Shown in pieces: positions 7,212 through 17,963 of a DNA stretch of 32,765 bases. The notes under the pieces were generated by a model. That model was not told the origin of the DNA. It searched no databases and saw nothing but the letters and a program-made list of their open reading frames with translations. Position 1 is the stretch's first letter. Every line of letters begins with the position of its first letter. A program made the position numbers and the translations under genes. The stretch covers positions 1 to 32,765 of the forward strand of contig JAGBUS010000047.1 in assembly GCA_017630735.1 (NCBI GenBank). Direction: 5' to 3'. This stretch comes from Alistipes sp. GTDB lineage: Bacteria; Bacteroidota; Bacteroidia; Bacteroidales; Rikenellaceae.

Positions 7212-8507
7212 CTACTTAACTACAGCATATAAATCATAGTCCTCTGCATCGGTCACAACAACATCGTAGTGATGACCGCGCAACAGGCGACGACCCTTGC
7301 TGTCTATGATAAGCTCCTGATCTACCTCTGGCGAGTCATACTCCGAACGACCGATATAAAACTCACCCTCCTTACGATCAATTATCACGCTCATTGTAGA
7401 ACCTATACGCTTTGCGTTATTCTCAAGAGATATTCGCTCCTGAAGGCGCATTATAGTCTCCACGCGCTGTTGCTTAACCTCATCAGGCACATCATCCGTA
7501 AGACGTGTTGCCGAGTATGTACCCTCCTCCTCAGAGTAGGCAAAGACACCGAGACGATCAAACTTGGTCTCGCGCACAAAGCTCTTCAACTCCTCAAAAT
7601 CCTGCTCCGTCTCACCAGGATAACCAACAAGTAGTGTTGTGCGTAGGGCGATATCTGGTATCGATGCTCGTAGCTTCGCAATAAGAGCCTCTGCCTCTGC
7701 CTTAGTGTGGCGACGCTTCATCGCAGTAAGCTGATTATCCGAAATATGCTGGAATGGGATATCAAGATAGTTACAAATCTTTGGCTCGCGTGCCATAACC
7801 TCGATTACCTCATCAGGGAAATCGGTAGGATAAGCATAATGCAGACGTATCCAACGAATCTTCTCAATACGGCATAGACGCTCCAAAAGCTCAGCTAACT
7901 TACGCTCGCCATAGATATCCACGCCATAATAGGTGGTATCCTGTGCTATGACCATCAATTCACGAACACCCTTCTCTGCTAACGTCTCCGCCTCGGCAAT
8001 AAGATCCTCCATAGGCACCGAGGTATGACGACCTCGGATGAGAGGTATAGCACAATAGCCACACATCCAGTTACAACCCTCCGAAATCTTGAGATAGGCA
8101 TAGTGTGAAGGTGTAGATAGCTCTCGCTTTGTCTCGTTCTCCTTAAGATACTTAGCTCCGAGACGCTCCACGATACCAGCCCAGTCGTTTACACCGAAGA
8201 AGTCATCCACCTCAGGAAGTTCTGGGCGCAACTCATCGGCATAACGCTGTGAAAGACAACCCACAACGAAGAGCTCCTCGATCTTACCCTGCTCCTTGAG
8301 CTGTGCGGCACGAAGGATAGTATCTATAGACTCCTGCTTAGCATCACCAATGAAGCCACAAGTGTTGATAACCACAACATCGGCATCTGTACGGTCGCTA
8401 TCAAAGACAATTTTATAGTCCATCGCTGCAAGCTGCGCTGCGAGGTGCTCCGAGTCTACGGTATTCTTCGAACAACCGAGGGTTATGATATTAATCTTCT
8501 TTGACAT
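7212..8507 (-). CDS. rimO: Ribosomal protein S12 methylthiotransferase RimO
   Basis: A 431-residue radical SAM enzyme that adds a methylthio group to the conserved aspartate of ribosomal protein S12. The N-terminal UPF0004 domain supplies three ligands of the auxiliary 4Fe-4S cluster (C12 in LGCSKN, C50 in NTCGFI, C84 in VGCLSQ). The radical SAM motif is at C145, C149 and C152 (EGCNWMCGYCAIPLIRG). A TRAM domain occupies the C-terminal 65 residues (ISLENNAKRIGSTMSVIID onward). The LGCSKNTVDSE start distinguishes RimO from the tRNA enzyme MiaB. It is the last gene of the prfB > namZ-like > ftsY > rimO cluster, 6 bp after ftsY. Confidence 0.96.
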   Translation of the reverse strand: MSKKINIITLGCSKNTVDSEHLAAQLAAMDYKIVFDSDRTDADVVVINTCGFIGDAKQESIDTILRAAQLKEQGKIEELFVVGCLSQRYADELRPELPEVDDFFGVNDWAGIVERLGAKYLKENETKRELSTPSHYAYLKISEGCNWMCGYCAIPLIRGRHTSVPMEDLIAEAETLAEKGVRELMVIAQDTTYYGVDIYGERKLAELLERLCRIEKIRWIRLHYAYPTDFPDEVIEVMAREPKICNYLDIPFQHISDNQLTAMKRRHTKAEAEALIAKLRASIPDIALRTTLLVGYPGETEQDFEELKSFVRETKFDRLGVFAYSEEEGTYSATRLTDDVPDEVKQQRVETIMRLQERISLENNAKRIGSTMSVIIDRKEGEFYIGRSEYDSPEVDQELIIDSKGRRLLRGHHYDVVVTDAEDYDLYAVVK

Positions 8508-8513
8508 AGTTTC

Positions 8514-9728
8514 TTAGTTTTTAGCATCTCCGAAAAGCGCACGTACAAACTCCTTGCGGTCGAACATCTTCAACTGGTCGATGCCCTCACCAATACCGAT
8601 ATAACGCACTGGAATATGGAACTTATCGCTGATACCGATTACCACACCGCCCTTTGCTGTACCATCCAACTTTGTGATAGTAAGCGATGTAACCTGCGTA
8701 GCCTCGGTAAACTGCTTTGCCTGCTCAAAGGCATTCTGTCCTGTTGAGCCATCGAGAACAAGCATCACCTCGTGAGGTGCATCAGGGATAACCTTCGACA
8801 TCACGTTGCGAATCTTCGTAAGCTCCTTCATAAGACCCACCTTATTATGAAGACGACCAGCAGTATCAATAAGAACTACGTCAGCACCATTTGCTACTGC
8901 CGAGCGAAGAGTATCGTATGCCACAGACGCAGGATCAGAGCCCATATCCTGGCGCACCATTGTTGCACCTGCACGCTCTGCCCATACTGCCAACTGGTCG
9001 ATAGCCGCAGCACGGAAAGTATCAGCAGCACCGATATATACCTTACGACCTGCACGTGTAAGCTTTGCAGCGAGCTTACCAATGGTAGTTGTCTTACCTG
9101 CACCATTAACACCCACAACCATCATCACGTATGGGAAGCCCTCCTTAACCTCGATACCAAAGTCGCGTGTAGAGCGGTGTGACTCCTCCATAAGATAAGC
9201 AATCTCCTCACGAAGGATGTCATTAAGCTCCGAGGTATTCATATACTTATCACGTGCCACACGTGCCTCGATAGCCTCGATAATTTTTACCGTTGTCTCA
9301 ACACCCACATCAGAGGTGATAAGCATCTCCTCCAAGTCATCAAGAACATCCGCATCAACAGTTGTACGACCTGCAATAGCGCGCTTCAAGCGACCAAAAA
9401 AGCCCTCCTTAGTTTTCTCAAGTCCAGCCTCAAGCTCTTTACGCTCCTCCTCGATATTAGGCTCATCATCATCGTCCTCCTCAACAGCCACCTCCTGAGG
9501 CTTCTCCTCAACAATTTTAAGCTCCTCCACAACAACTTGCTCGGCAGGTACTTCTGCCACAACCTCCTGCGAAGCATTATCAGCAACTCTCTCCTCTGGC
9601 ACGCACTCCTGCACAGGCTCAGGCTCGCAAGGTGCAACCTCCGAGACCTCTACCGCTGGCTGCTCTATTTTAGGTTCTTCAACCTTAGGCTCTGTCTTTT
9701 TACGTTTGAATAAGTCAAAAAATCCCAT
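8514..9728 (-). CDS. ftsY: Signal recognition particle receptor FtsY
   Basis: A 404-residue GTPase that docks SRP-ribosome complexes at the inner membrane. Residues 1-100 form an acidic, Glu/Val-rich A region typical of FtsY; the N domain starts around 105 (TKEGFFGRLKRAIAGRT). The G domain has the P-loop GVNGAGKTTT (206-215), DTFRAAAIDQL (236-246), DTAGRLHNK and TKLDGTAKGG. The Phe-rich start (MGFFDLFKRKK) and the acidic region separate it from Ffh, which also has an M domain absent here. It lies 22 bp after the NamZ-like gene and 6 bp before rimO. Confidence 0.97.
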   Translation of the reverse strand: MGFFDLFKRKKTEPKVEEPKIEQPAVEVSEVAPCEPEPVQECVPEERVADNASQEVVAEVPAEQVVVEELKIVEEKPQEVAVEEDDDDEPNIEEERKELEAGLEKTKEGFFGRLKRAIAGRTTVDADVLDDLEEMLITSDVGVETTVKIIEAIEARVARDKYMNTSELNDILREEIAYLMEESHRSTRDFGIEVKEGFPYVMMVVGVNGAGKTTTIGKLAAKLTRAGRKVYIGAADTFRAAAIDQLAVWAERAGATMVRQDMGSDPASVAYDTLRSAVANGADVVLIDTAGRLHNKVGLMKELTKIRNVMSKVIPDAPHEVMLVLDGSTGQNAFEQAKQFTEATQVTSLTITKLDGTAKGGVVIGISDKFHIPVRYIGIGEGIDQLKMFDRKEFVRALFGDAKN

Positions 9729-9750
9729 AACTTTATCTGTTTATTTGTTT

Positions 9751-10908
9751 CTATTCATTATATATTAAATACTTACGTCTCAACTCTTTATATGCCTGAA
9801 CATCCTCGCTCCAACGCTCACGAATCTGCTCAGCGGTATAGCCCTGCTTTATCATCTCGCGCACCCATGCCACACCTATCAGCTTCTCGAACATCGGCTT
9901 GAAGAACGAATCGCCGATATTCAAATCGTTGTAGGCGTCAATGACATATTCGAGGGTCACACCCTCGCGCCATATATCTGCATACGACATATCGCGCAAG
10001 TCCTCACCATAACACTCAACACCCACATGTGGTGGCTCCGACGCAGCAGCAACCGACTGAGGGACAAAAGAGAACTCTCGGTTCTTCATCTTTGGATGTC
10101 CATAAATCTCAAATGGAGCCTCCGTGCCACGACCTACGCTCACAACAGTGCCCTCAAACAAGCATAATGAGGGGTATAGATATATTGAGCGTTGCGTCGT
10201 AAGGTTTGGCGAAGGAGCTATAGGCAGTTCATAGTGTGTCTGATGATCGTAGTTACGACACTTGACTACCTCGACATCTGCCTTCTTTACCCAGCCCTCA
10301 CCCATGGACATCAAGGCAATCTCTCCCATTGTAAGACCATGCACCACAGGCACTGGGATATGTCCTACTCCCGACTTATAACGCATATCGAGTATAGGGC
10401 CATCGACATAGTGACCATTAGGATTTGGTCTGTCGAGGATAATCACCTTGCGTGAGAAGTCGGCACAAGCGTCAATCATGCGGAGCATAGATATATAATA
10501 GGTATAGAATCGCAACCCCACATCCTGCATATCGACAATCAATACATCGAATGACTGCATCGCTGCATCCGAGGGACGCTTAGTATTACCATTGTAAAGC
10601 GAGAGGATAGGTATTCCCGTCTTTACATCTACATCATCCTTAACATCATATCCTGCCTCTACTGCACCACGAAAGCCATGCTCCGGAGCAAAGATACCCA
10701 CGATATTTACACCCTCGCGGTGTAGCATATCCACAATATGTTCTTCGGCACTATACATCGCCGTATGGTTTACAAGCAGTGCCACACGCTTACCCTCCAA
10801 AAGAGACATGTAGGACTCTGTGTCTGTAGCACCCACCAACACACCCTCTGCCGCTGCTGTGAAGCACAGCAACAACGCTATGAGTGATATGTATAGTCGT
10901 CTAAGCAT
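9751..10908 (-). CDS. Secreted DUF1343/NamZ-family protein, probable exo-N-acetylmuramidase
   Basis: A 385-residue protein with an N-terminal signal peptide (residues 1-20, cleavage likely after TAAA). It has the DUF1343 pattern: KRVALLVNHTA (40-50), GIFAPEHGFRG (71-81), DVLIVDMQDVGLRFYTY, ILDRPNPNG, and VVHGLTMGE. Characterised members (NamZ/YbbC) release MurNAc from the non-reducing end of peptidoglycan fragments, so a role in periplasmic cell-wall recycling is likely; the EHG motif belongs to the proposed active site. It sits 9 bp after prfB and 22 bp before ftsY, an odd place for a muropeptide enzyme, and appears cotranscribed with them. Confidence 0.88.
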   Translation of the reverse strand: MLRRLYISLIALLLCFTAAAEGVLVGATDTESYMSLLEGKRVALLVNHTAMYSAEEHIVDMLHREGVNIVGIFAPEHGFRGAVEAGYDVKDDVDVKTGIPILSLYNGNTKRPSDAAMQSFDVLIVDMQDVGLRFYTYYISMLRMIDACADFSRKVIILDRPNPNGHYVDGPILDMRYKSGVGHIPVPVVHGLTMGEIALMSMGEGWVKKADVEVVKCRNYDHQTHYELPIAPSPNLTTQRSIYLYPSLCLFEGTVVSVGRGTEAPFEIYGHPKMKNREFSFVPQSVAAASEPPHVGVECYGEDLRDMSYADIWREGVTLEYVIDAYNDLNIGDSFFKPMFEKLIGVAWVREMIKQGYTAEQIRERWSEDVQAYKELRRKYLIYNE

Positions 10909-10917
10909 ACTAATCTA

Positions 10918-12018
10918 TTAGTAATGAAGCAAATACTCCTTGATGAAAGCATCCAGGTCGCCATCCATCACAGCATCGACATTCGAAGTCTGATACCCTG
11001 TGCGGTGATCCTTAACACGCCTATCATCAAAGACATAGCTACGTATCTGCGATCCCCACTCTATACGTTTCTTCGTAGCCTCCAATGCCTGCTGCGTTGC
11101 CATACGCTTATCGAGCTCGCGCTGATAGAGTTTAGAGCGTAGGATGCGCATAGCATTCTCACGGTTGTTGAGCTGCGAGCGGGTCTCCATATTCTCAATC
11201 AAGAACTCCACAGGCTCGCCCGTCTCGGCATCCTTGCCATGGTAGCGCAGACGTACCGCCGTCTCCACCTTATTTACATTCTGACCTCCAGCACCACTTG
11301 CACGGAATGTATCCCACTCGATATCTGCTGGCGAGATGTTTATCTCGATGCTATCATCTACGGCAGGCGAGATAAATACCGACGCAAAGGTTGTCTGGCG
11401 CTTATTGTTGGCATTGAATGGTGATAGGCGCACCATGCGATGCACACCACTCTCAGAGCGTAGGTAGCCATAGGCATACTCACCCTCAAACTCCAAGGTG
11501 CAAGACTTTACGCCCACCTCGTCACCTGCCTGGTATGCCGCCACCTTCACCGTATATCCGTGTGCCTCACCCCAGCGCGTATACATACGCATAAGCATCT
11601 GCGCCCAGTCCAATGCCTCTGTTCCTCCAGCACCTGCGTTGATATCCATAATTGCGCCGAGCTTATCCTCCTTGCCTGAAAGCATCTGCTGTAGCTCCAG
11701 CTTCTCAACAAGCTCCAGGGCTGAGGCAAATTGACCCTCTGCCTCCTCCTCTGTGATTACACCCTCGGCAACGAAATCGGGGATTAGCGAAAGATCATCC
11801 ACAGCACGACACATAGCAGCAAAATCATCCAAGATGGCTTTGATGTCTGCCACCTTCTTTAGCTGCTGACGCGCCTTGTCGGGATTATCCCAGAAATTTG
11901 GCTCCTCGGTACGCTCCTGCTCATTGCGGAGGTCTATCTCACGCTGCTCGATGTTGATAGCCTCGTCAAGCTTCTTAGCTCGCACCTCAAGGTCGTTTAT
12001 CTGCTCCTGTGTTACCAT
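10918..12018 (-). CDS. prfB: Peptide chain release factor 2, without programmed frameshift
   Basis: A 366-residue class I release factor reading UGA and UAA. The anticodon-like tripeptide SPF is at 199-201 (VRLSPFNANN) and the catalytic GGQ at 244-246 (SGAGGQNVNK). The gene is one uninterrupted frame from ATG 12018. Many prfB genes carry an in-frame UGA near codon 25 read through by +1 frameshift (leader ending Leu-Asp). Aligning back from NFWDNP, the equivalent place here reads INIE with no stop, so this autoregulatory switch is absent. It is the first gene of the prfB > namZ-like > ftsY > rimO unit. A tandem-repeat element begins only about 12 bp upstream of the start codon and must form the leader or promoter region. 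Confidence 0.96.
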   Translation of the reverse strand: MVTQEQINDLEVRAKKLDEAINIEQREIDLRNEQERTEEPNFWDNPDKARQQLKKVADIKAILDDFAAMCRAVDDLSLIPDFVAEGVITEEEAEGQFASALELVEKLELQQMLSGKEDKLGAIMDINAGAGGTEALDWAQMLMRMYTRWGEAHGYTVKVAAYQAGDEVGVKSCTLEFEGEYAYGYLRSESGVHRMVRLSPFNANNKRQTTFASVFISPAVDDSIEINISPADIEWDTFRASGAGGQNVNKVETAVRLRYHGKDAETGEPVEFLIENMETRSQLNNRENAMRILRSKLYQRELDKRMATQQALEATKKRIEWGSQIRSYVFDDRRVKDHRTGYQTSNVDAVMDGDLDAFIKEYLLHY

Positions 12019-12029
12019 TACTCGTTTTT

Positions 12030-12137
12030 AAGTGAAAGGTGAGAAGTGAAAGGTGAAAAGTATTGTGTCTGCGACGCAGATTTTATTTCGTGCGAAGCAC
12101 ACCATACTTTTCAGTTTTCACCTTTTACTTTTCAGTT
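12030..12137. repeat. GTGAAARGT tandem/inverted repeat element, copy 1
   Basis: The left arm is tandem copies of a 9-10 nt unit (AGTGAAAGGTGAGAAGTGAA...), and the right arm is the same unit in inverted order (TTTTCAGTTTTCACC...). Between them lie two small hairpins (TCTGCGACGCAGA and GTGCGAAGCAC). The unit and the core GTG..CTG..CGCAGA..TTTATT recur at 30319-30385. The element lies directly before the prfB start codon and next to the palindrome at 12150. Confidence 0.75.
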
Positions 12138-12149
12138 AGTAGTTATGCT

Positions 12150-12279
12150 TAATTTGTTGTTATAAAGGCATCAGATTTGGCGATTTGTCGCAGGCTGAAA
12201 AAGCGGAGTTTACTTGAGGTAAATGAGCATTTTTCAGACAAGCAAAGCGTCAAAGATGACCCCTTATCACAACAAATTA
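12150..12279. repeat. 130-bp palindromic element, copy 1 (3' end of cysS)
   Basis: Both ends read inward as TAATTTGTTGT followed by T/G-ATAA, and the two arms remain similar for about 60 nt, meeting in CTGAAAAA..AGTTTAC / GTAAAT..TTTTTCAG around a 4-nt loop. The last three bases on the minus strand are the TAA stop of cysS. The same termini occur in the palindrome at 30487-30618. It could act as a terminator-like RNA hairpin between cysS and prfB, or be a small non-autonomous mobile element. No target duplication is obvious. Confidence 0.75.
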
Positions 12280-13746
12280 CTCGATCTCCCAGTCAAATCC
12301 GTCCTTACGATCCTTTACTCGAATACCGATGGCTGTGAGATTATCGCGGATCTTATCGGATGCTGCCCAATCCTTGTTTGCCTTAGCCTCCATACGCATT
12401 GTAAGAAGCATATCTACAAGAGGTGATACCATATCTTTGCCTCCTGCCTCAGCTGCCTTCTCGTTGCGAAGGCCAAGGATATCAAAGACATAGCGATTGA
12501 AAGTAGCCTTCAATGTTTCGAGATCCTCGGCAGTAAATGTCTGCTGACCCTCAACTGCCTGGTTGATGATACGCACCCAGTCGAAGAGAGCTGAGATAAC
12601 CATTGGCGAGTTGATATCGTCTGCCATAGCCTCGGCGCAACGACGCTCAAGCTCCTGAACATCAGATGTAGATGTTGCTGCAGGCTTCAACTTTGCGAGT
12701 GCCTCAATACCCTTCATAAGGCGGTCGAGACCCTTCTCTGCTGCCTGGAGAGCATCGTTAGAGAAGTCGAGAGTTGAGCGGTAGTGTGCCTGAAGCACAA
12801 AGAAACGAATGGTCATAGGGGTGTATGCCTGCTCAAGAAGCGGATGATTACCTGTAAAGAGCTGCTCCAAGGTAATAAAGTTACCGAGCGACTTACCCAT
12901 CTTCTGACCATTGATGGTAATCATATTGTTGTGTACCCAGTAGCGTGCTGAGTCCTTACCCATAGCTGCTGTAGACTGCGCAATCTCACACTCGTGGTGT
13001 GGGAACATAAGGTCCATACCACCGCCATGGATATCAAACTGCTCACCAAGATATTTTGTGCTCATTGCAGTACACTCCATGTGCCAACCTGGGAAGCCAT
13101 CACTCCATGGTGAAGGCCAACGCATGATATGCTCTGGAGATGCCTTCTTCCATAGTGCAAAGTCGAATGAGTTATGCTTATCGCTCTGACCATCAAGCTC
13201 GCGTGTGTTAGTTACGATATCATCAAGGTTACGACCTGACAAACGACCATAGTGATAATCCTTATTATACTTCTCAACATCAAAGTAGATAGAGCCGTTA
13301 GACTCATAAGCATAGCCAGCATCAAGGATGCGCTTTACCATCTCAATCTGCTCGATGATATGTCCCGAAGCATGTGGCTCGATAGATGGGGTCTTAACAC
13401 CCAACTCACGCATAGCGTCGTGGTATCGCTCAGTATAGTAGTGAGCAATCTCCATAGGCTCAAGCTGCTCAAGGCGAGCCTTCTTAGCAATCTTATCCTC
13501 ACCATCATCAGCATCCTGCTCAAGGTGACCTACATCGGTGATGTTACGCACATAGCGCACCTTATAGCCCAACGACTGCAAGTAGCGGAACAACAAGTCG
13601 AAAGTTACAGCAGGACGTGCGTGACCCAAGTGTGGATCACCATAAACTGTAGGGCCACAAACATACATGCCTACATGCTCAGGGTTAATAGGCTCAAACG
13701 TCTCCTTGCGGCGTGAGAGCGTATTGTAAAGTACAATCTTTTCCAT
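12277..13746 (-). CDS. cysS: Cysteinyl-tRNA synthetase
   Basis: A 489-residue class I aminoacyl-tRNA synthetase charging tRNA-Cys. The HIGH-type motif is PHLGHARP (about 38-45), after the zinc-ligand motif [10 protein letters not shown]. Further zinc-site residues are in WHMECTAMS and the family block [21 protein letters not shown] lies near 237-257. The KMSKS loop reads KMGKSLGNF. The C-terminal helical anticodon-binding region is complete (ending KDGFDWEIE). It lies 17 bp after the DUF2723 gene. Its TAA stop is the first triplet of the palindrome at 12150-12279. Confidence 0.97.
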   Translation of the reverse strand: MEKIVLYNTLSRRKETFEPINPEHVGMYVCGPTVYGDPHLGHARPAVTFDLLFRYLQSLGYKVRYVRNITDVGHLEQDADDGEDKIAKKARLEQLEPMEIAHYYTERYHDAMRELGVKTPSIEPHASGHIIEQIEMVKRILDAGYAYESNGSIYFDVEKYNKDYHYGRLSGRNLDDIVTNTRELDGQSDKHNSFDFALWKKASPEHIMRWPSPWSDGFPGWHMECTAMSTKYLGEQFDIHGGGMDLMFPHHECEIAQSTAAMGKDSARYWVHNNMITINGQKMGKSLGNFITLEQLFTGNHPLLEQAYTPMTIRFFVLQAHYRSTLDFSNDALQAAEKGLDRLMKGIEALAKLKPAATSTSDVQELERRCAEAMADDINSPMVISALFDWVRIINQAVEGQQTFTAEDLETLKATFNRYVFDILGLRNEKAAEAGGKDMVSPLVDMLLTMRMEAKANKDWAASDKIRDNLTAIGIRVKDRKDGFDWEIE

Positions 13747-13763
13747 TATTTTATATTTTTTGT

Positions 13764-16700
13764 TTATATCTTTCCATAAATTACAAGCACCTCATTTGCA
13801 GCATCACTCATCAAGAACTCCTCAGTATCATAGATGTATGGTGCAGGAGCATCCTTACCGTCAATAAATCGTGCGGCAGGGAGTGAGTTATATATCTCGT
13901 AGAGGTTGCATATATGACCCTCGATAAGTGCCATAGCTGGATCATTAGCATCGTCTGGCGCAAGTCGCTTGATTGCTGCAAGGTAATCCACAACAAGTTT
14001 ATCGAAGTTGAGAGGATTCTCCACTAACGGCTCATCGGTTTCGCCATTAGCAACCCAGTCGAAACTACCAGCAAGCAAGTGGCTGATGTTGAGCGTCTCA
14101 ATAATATCAAGCATCTTGTTATAAAGCTCTTCACTTACAGCGAATGAGAAGCTATCGTAGGTAGCATACTGCAAATAGTAGTTCACCCACTCGCCACGCT
14201 GCTTAACATACTCCGCAGCGAGCATATCTCCCTTACGATAGGCACCTTCAGCACGCGCAAAAGTCTCATCACTTGAAAGAAGTCGAGAGTTAATATCATC
14301 AATATCTAAGCCTCGATGCATAGCCGTAGCCTGACGTTCCGCAGCAGCATCCGACAGGTCATAGAAGTACGTAAAGTTATCTCCATCATTGACTATCTCG
14401 ACATGGATATCCAACAAATCGTTCAATTCAGCAACTGCCACTTCGAGGTCCTCCGTAGCACGCTGCAAGAAGTAGTTGGCAATAGTATAATAACCTCGAA
14501 TATATGGCTGTGTATTGCTATGCGAGTAGCCCAACTTCTTAAGTGGCAACATCTCCATACCTCTGTCGAGTAGAGCCTCAGCACGGAGGACATCCTCCTC
14601 AGAGCCACGACGCAGATACTCAGAAGCTACACGTGCGAAGTTCTCACGTATACGCGCTGCAGAGAGGTTAAAGCGGTAGAAGTAATCAACCAAGACATCC
14701 TCATCGGCGATATTGCCGAAATATAGAGGCTCCACACTCTCGTCATTACCCATATAGATTGGATAGAGCTTATCTGCATCCAACGTTCCTGCCTCGCTAC
14801 CTGCACGATACTTGGTATAGATAGGCACAAACGAGTAGCAATAGCCATCGAAGCGAGCATAGTCAATAATACCGTAATCCTTCATAAGGCTCGCCTGGGT
14901 GAACGATATAGGTCGCTTCCATCCGAAGTTTGCGAATAGGTCAAGCATCATAAGGTGATCGCGTGTAAGTAGGCTCTTACCCGACAACGACAACTTAATC
15001 TCATCGACAAGACGCTCCGCATCCTTAGCATCAACAATACCCGACTCAATAGCCGCATCCTTATCCACAGGCACAATATAGTTGCGTGCAGCAATGATAT
15101 AATCAGAGTCAATACCATCAAAAGAGCTATCTACCTTAGCCTTAAGGCGACCTACAACCATGTAATCCTCCTTACGCTGCTCACGTGGCAGAGTTTCACC
15201 CTCAGCCAACAACACCATACGTCCATCATTGATGACAAGCGTCATAGGATCATCCGAAACAAAGAGGCGGATAGCATCCTTCAACAAGATATCATTAGCC
15301 GCAATGGCATCGTTATATGCCCAGTACTCATCCAGTATATCGTAATCTGCAATAAAGGTCTCATCCGACACAATAGCCTCAAAAAGATTACGCGCAACGG
15401 CATACGGTACGTATACATCGTAGAAGCCATCCGAAGATGTATCGCCACTATTGATATATCTCTCAACCATAGGTTGATACTCCTCAATAATCGACTGCGC
15501 CTCCTTGATATGTGATGATATCTCGGCGTAGGTACCCATCAAGGTTTGCATTCTACCACTTGCATCCTTATAGGCGATATTATAGTAGCTCTCATACTCG
15601 ATACGACGACGTGCCTGACGTAGCTTGCGTGCCTTATCGTTATCGAGTACACTCACCACATCGGCAATAAGCGTCCAGTCGTTAACAAAGCTATACTTCG
15701 ACGATGGAATAGTGAAAGGCACTCCATCGGCATCGTTTGCAGCTATCTTCATCTCATCAACATACCACTCACCACCAAGGTACGAAGAGTTCATCACACG
15801 CACATCCTTGCGAACACCCTCAACCTCTTGACAATACCACAATGGGAAGGTATCGTTATCGCCAAAGTTGATGATGATAGCATTCTTAGGTGCTGTATTT
15901 AGATAGTTACGACCAATATCCCTCGCCATGTAACGTCCTGAACGATCATGGTCATCCCAGTTCTCCGTAGCAAGCACCACAGGGACACTCAGGGTGAGCA
16001 ATACCGTAGCAACAGCCGCAACAACGCCACCACGCTGAGGATTAATCTTGCGAGCTAAGCTAAGGAGAATATCTCCAATAGCCATAACTCCAATACCCAA
16101 CCAGATGGAGAAGGCATAGAAGGCACCTGCATATACATAGTCTCGTTCACGAGGCTCGTCAGGAGCAGTATTGAAGTATACAACAAGTGCAATACCCATC
16201 ATTCCGAACAGGAGCAAGACCACGAAGAAATTACGCCAATCGTTATTTAGCTGATAGATAAGACCCAACAATCCAAGCAATAGAGGCAGGAAGAAGTAGG
16301 TATTATGCGCAGGATTATTCTCCATTTCTGAAGGGAGAGCAGTGCGCGCACCAACATACAACTCATCAATAAAATCAATTCCTGACAACCAGCCACCATG
16401 CATATACACACGATTAAAGGTGTCGGCTTCAAGTTGCTCATCATCCTGACGACCTACGAAGTTCCACATAAAGTAACGCCAGAACATATCGCCCATCTGG
16501 TAGCCGAGGAAGTAATTAAAATTCTCCGCCGCAGTAGGCTCATACCATACACCGCCATTGCCATCATCAACACGCACCGTAGCATGACCATCCGTCATTG
16601 CCACCCAGTTATTATCGTAACTTGCACGACGCGAAGAGAACCACATACGTGGGAAGAAGTGCATAGCCTCATCAGGATAGGTATAGCCATCGAAGATAAC

Positions 16701-17909
16701 ACGCTCCTCGTAGATACCTGTCTCAGGGTTCAGCCACATAACCTCCTTAGCGACGAAATCACCCGTAGGAAGATACTCATCATCGGACATAATATCGGGA
16801 TTCTGCGTCACGACATAGTTAGGCATAGCCGTATAATAAGGACCTCGCAACAATGGGCGGTCGCCATACTGATCGCGATTGAGAAGGCTCAAAAGCATGT
16901 GTGGATTTGATGGATTGTTCGAGTTCATAGGCGGGTTTGCCGCAGCACGGATAGAGACCGAAGCGTATGAACTAAAACCAATAAGTATCACCAGCACCGC
17001 CATAGCCACACCATTAAGCGTTCTATAACCCTTACGATGCGTAAACATTATAGCATAGCCCAGAAGCGCGAATACCGCAACAGCGAAAAGTATCATACCG
17101 CTATTGACAGGCATACCGAGAGAGTTAACCACAAAGGTATCTACCGCAGCACCGAGAGCTACAGTATAAGGGATAATAATACCATTTATTGCACCAAGAA
17201 TTAGGAGCGAAACGACCAATGCAAGAGCAATCTTTGCGACATAATCCCACGCAGTACGATACTCATAACGGCGGAAAAACCATATCATCACCAACGCTGG
17301 AATGGTGAGCAAGTTTAGGATATGCACACCGATTGAGAGACCCATCAAGTAGGCAATAAGTATTATCCAACGCATAGATGTTGCACGGTGGGCATTCTCC
17401 TCCCACTTAAGCATCAGCCACACCACCAACGCCGTAAACATTGACGATAATGCATACACCTCACCCTCAACAGCCGAAAACCAGAACGTATCGGTATAAG
17501 CATACGACAACGCACCCACAGCACCTGCACCCAGGATAAGCACCATACGGCTAAACGACATCGGCTCACCATCATTGCGAGTGGTGATACGTCTGGCTAA
17601 ATGGGTGATAGTCCAGAATAGGAAGAGGATGCAAAAGCCCGATGCAACGCCATTCATCGCGTTTATCATCATCGGCACACTCTCAACCGATGGAGCAAAA
17701 AGTGAAGCGATGCGTGCCAGCATCATAAAAAGAGGAGCCCCCGGTGGGTGACCAACCTCAAGCTTGTATGAGGTAGCGATAAACTCACTACAGTCCCACA
17801 AACTTGTTGTAGGCTCAATAGTTAGAATGTAGGATGCAGTGGCAATAAAAAAGACCATCCATCCTACGATATTGTTCCAAAGTTTGAATTTATTCATTTC
17901 GTGCATCAT
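13764..17909 (-). CDS. Very large DUF2723 multi-spanning membrane protein
   Basis: A 1381-residue protein, the longest in the window. The N-terminal part is DUF2723: a first membrane helix (about 13-33), then [33 protein letters not shown], the family signature, followed by about ten hydrophobic helices to residue 325 and three or four more between about 540 and 665. This resembles GT-C glycosyltransferases, with the acidic residues before the first luminal loop as in protein O-mannosyltransferases; the enzymatic role is an inference. The remaining 700 residues are soluble, with one conserved-looking stretch [28 protein letters not shown] near 690-717 and helical repeat-like sequence toward the end. 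The first ATG at 17909 or MNKF at 17897 could be the start. It precedes cysS by 17 bp, so the two are probably cotranscribed. Confidence 0.9.
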   Translation of the reverse strand: MMHEMNKFKLWNNIVGWMVFFIATASYILTIEPTTSLWDCSEFIATSYKLEVGHPPGAPLFMMLARIASLFAPSVESVPMMINAMNGVASGFCILFLFWTITHLARRITTRNDGEPMSFSRMVLILGAGAVGALSYAYTDTFWFSAVEGEVYALSSMFTALVVWLMLKWEENAHRATSMRWIILIAYLMGLSIGVHILNLLTIPALVMIWFFRRYEYRTAWDYVAKIALALVVSLLILGAINGIIIPYTVALGAAVDTFVVNSLGMPVNSGMILFAVAVFALLGYAIMFTHRKGYRTLNGVAMAVLVILIGFSSYASVSIRAAANPPMNSNNPSNPHMLLSLLNRDQYGDRPLLRGPYYTAMPNYVVTQNPDIMSDDEYLPTGDFVAKEVMWLNPETGIYEERVIFDGYTYPDEAMHFFPRMWFSSRRASYDNNWVAMTDGHATVRVDDGNGGVWYEPTAAENFNYFLGYQMGDMFWRYFMWNFVGRQDDEQLEADTFNRVYMHGGWLSGIDFIDELYVGARTALPSEMENNPAHNTYFFLPLLLGLLGLIYQLNNDWRNFFVVLLLFGMMGIALVVYFNTAPDEPRERDYVYAGAFYAFSIWLGIGVMAIGDILLSLARKINPQRGGVVAAVATVLLTLSVPVVLATENWDDHDRSGRYMARDIGRNYLNTAPKNAIIINFGDNDTFPLWYCQEVEGVRKDVRVMNSSYLGGEWYVDEMKIAANDADGVPFTIPSSKYSFVNDWTLIADVVSVLDNDKARKLRQARRRIEYESYYNIAYKDASGRMQTLMGTYAEISSHIKEAQSIIEEYQPMVERYINSGDTSSDGFYDVYVPYAVARNLFEAIVSDETFIADYDILDEYWAYNDAIAANDILLKDAIRLFVSDDPMTLVINDGRMVLLAEGETLPREQRKEDYMVVGRLKAKVDSSFDGIDSDYIIAARNYIVPVDKDAAIESGIVDAKDAERLVDEIKLSLSGKSLLTRDHLMMLDLFANFGWKRPISFTQASLMKDYGIIDYARFDGYCYSFVPIYTKYRAGSEAGTLDADKLYPIYMGNDESVEPLYFGNIADEDVLVDYFYRFNLSAARIRENFARVASEYLRRGSEEDVLRAEALLDRGMEMLPLKKLGYSHSNTQPYIRGYYTIANYFLQRATEDLEVAVAELNDLLDIHVEIVNDGDNFTYFYDLSDAAAERQATAMHRGLDIDDINSRLLSSDETFARAEGAYRKGDMLAAEYVKQRGEWVNYYLQYATYDSFSFAVSEELYNKMLDIIETLNISHLLAGSFDWVANGETDEPLVENPLNFDKLVVDYLAAIKRLAPDDANDPAMALIEGHICNLYEIYNSLPAARFIDGKDAPAPYIYDTEEFLMSDAANEVLVIYGKI

Positions 17910-17932
17910 TGTCGATTACTCTTTAAATCTCG

Positions 17933-17963
17933 CAAATATAATAATATTTGCCCGATAAACGAA
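17933..17963 (-). promoter_or_regulatory. Promoter of the DUF2723-cysS unit
   Basis: A perfect minus-strand -7 box TATATTTG at 17933-17940 with TTCG (three of four bases of TTTG) 19 nt upstream at 17960-17963. Transcription would start near 17929, about 20 nt before the first ATG. The rest of 17964-18101 is A/T-rich with no feature seen. Confidence 0.6.

Noticed and set aside
12150-12279. Insertion sequence with transposase
   Set aside because: The element is only 130 bp and has no coding capacity; no obvious target-site duplication was found on either side.
12223-12426. Plus-strand open frame of 67 codons over the palindrome and cysS end
   Set aside because: It lies in the palindrome and antisense to cysS, with no family resemblance.
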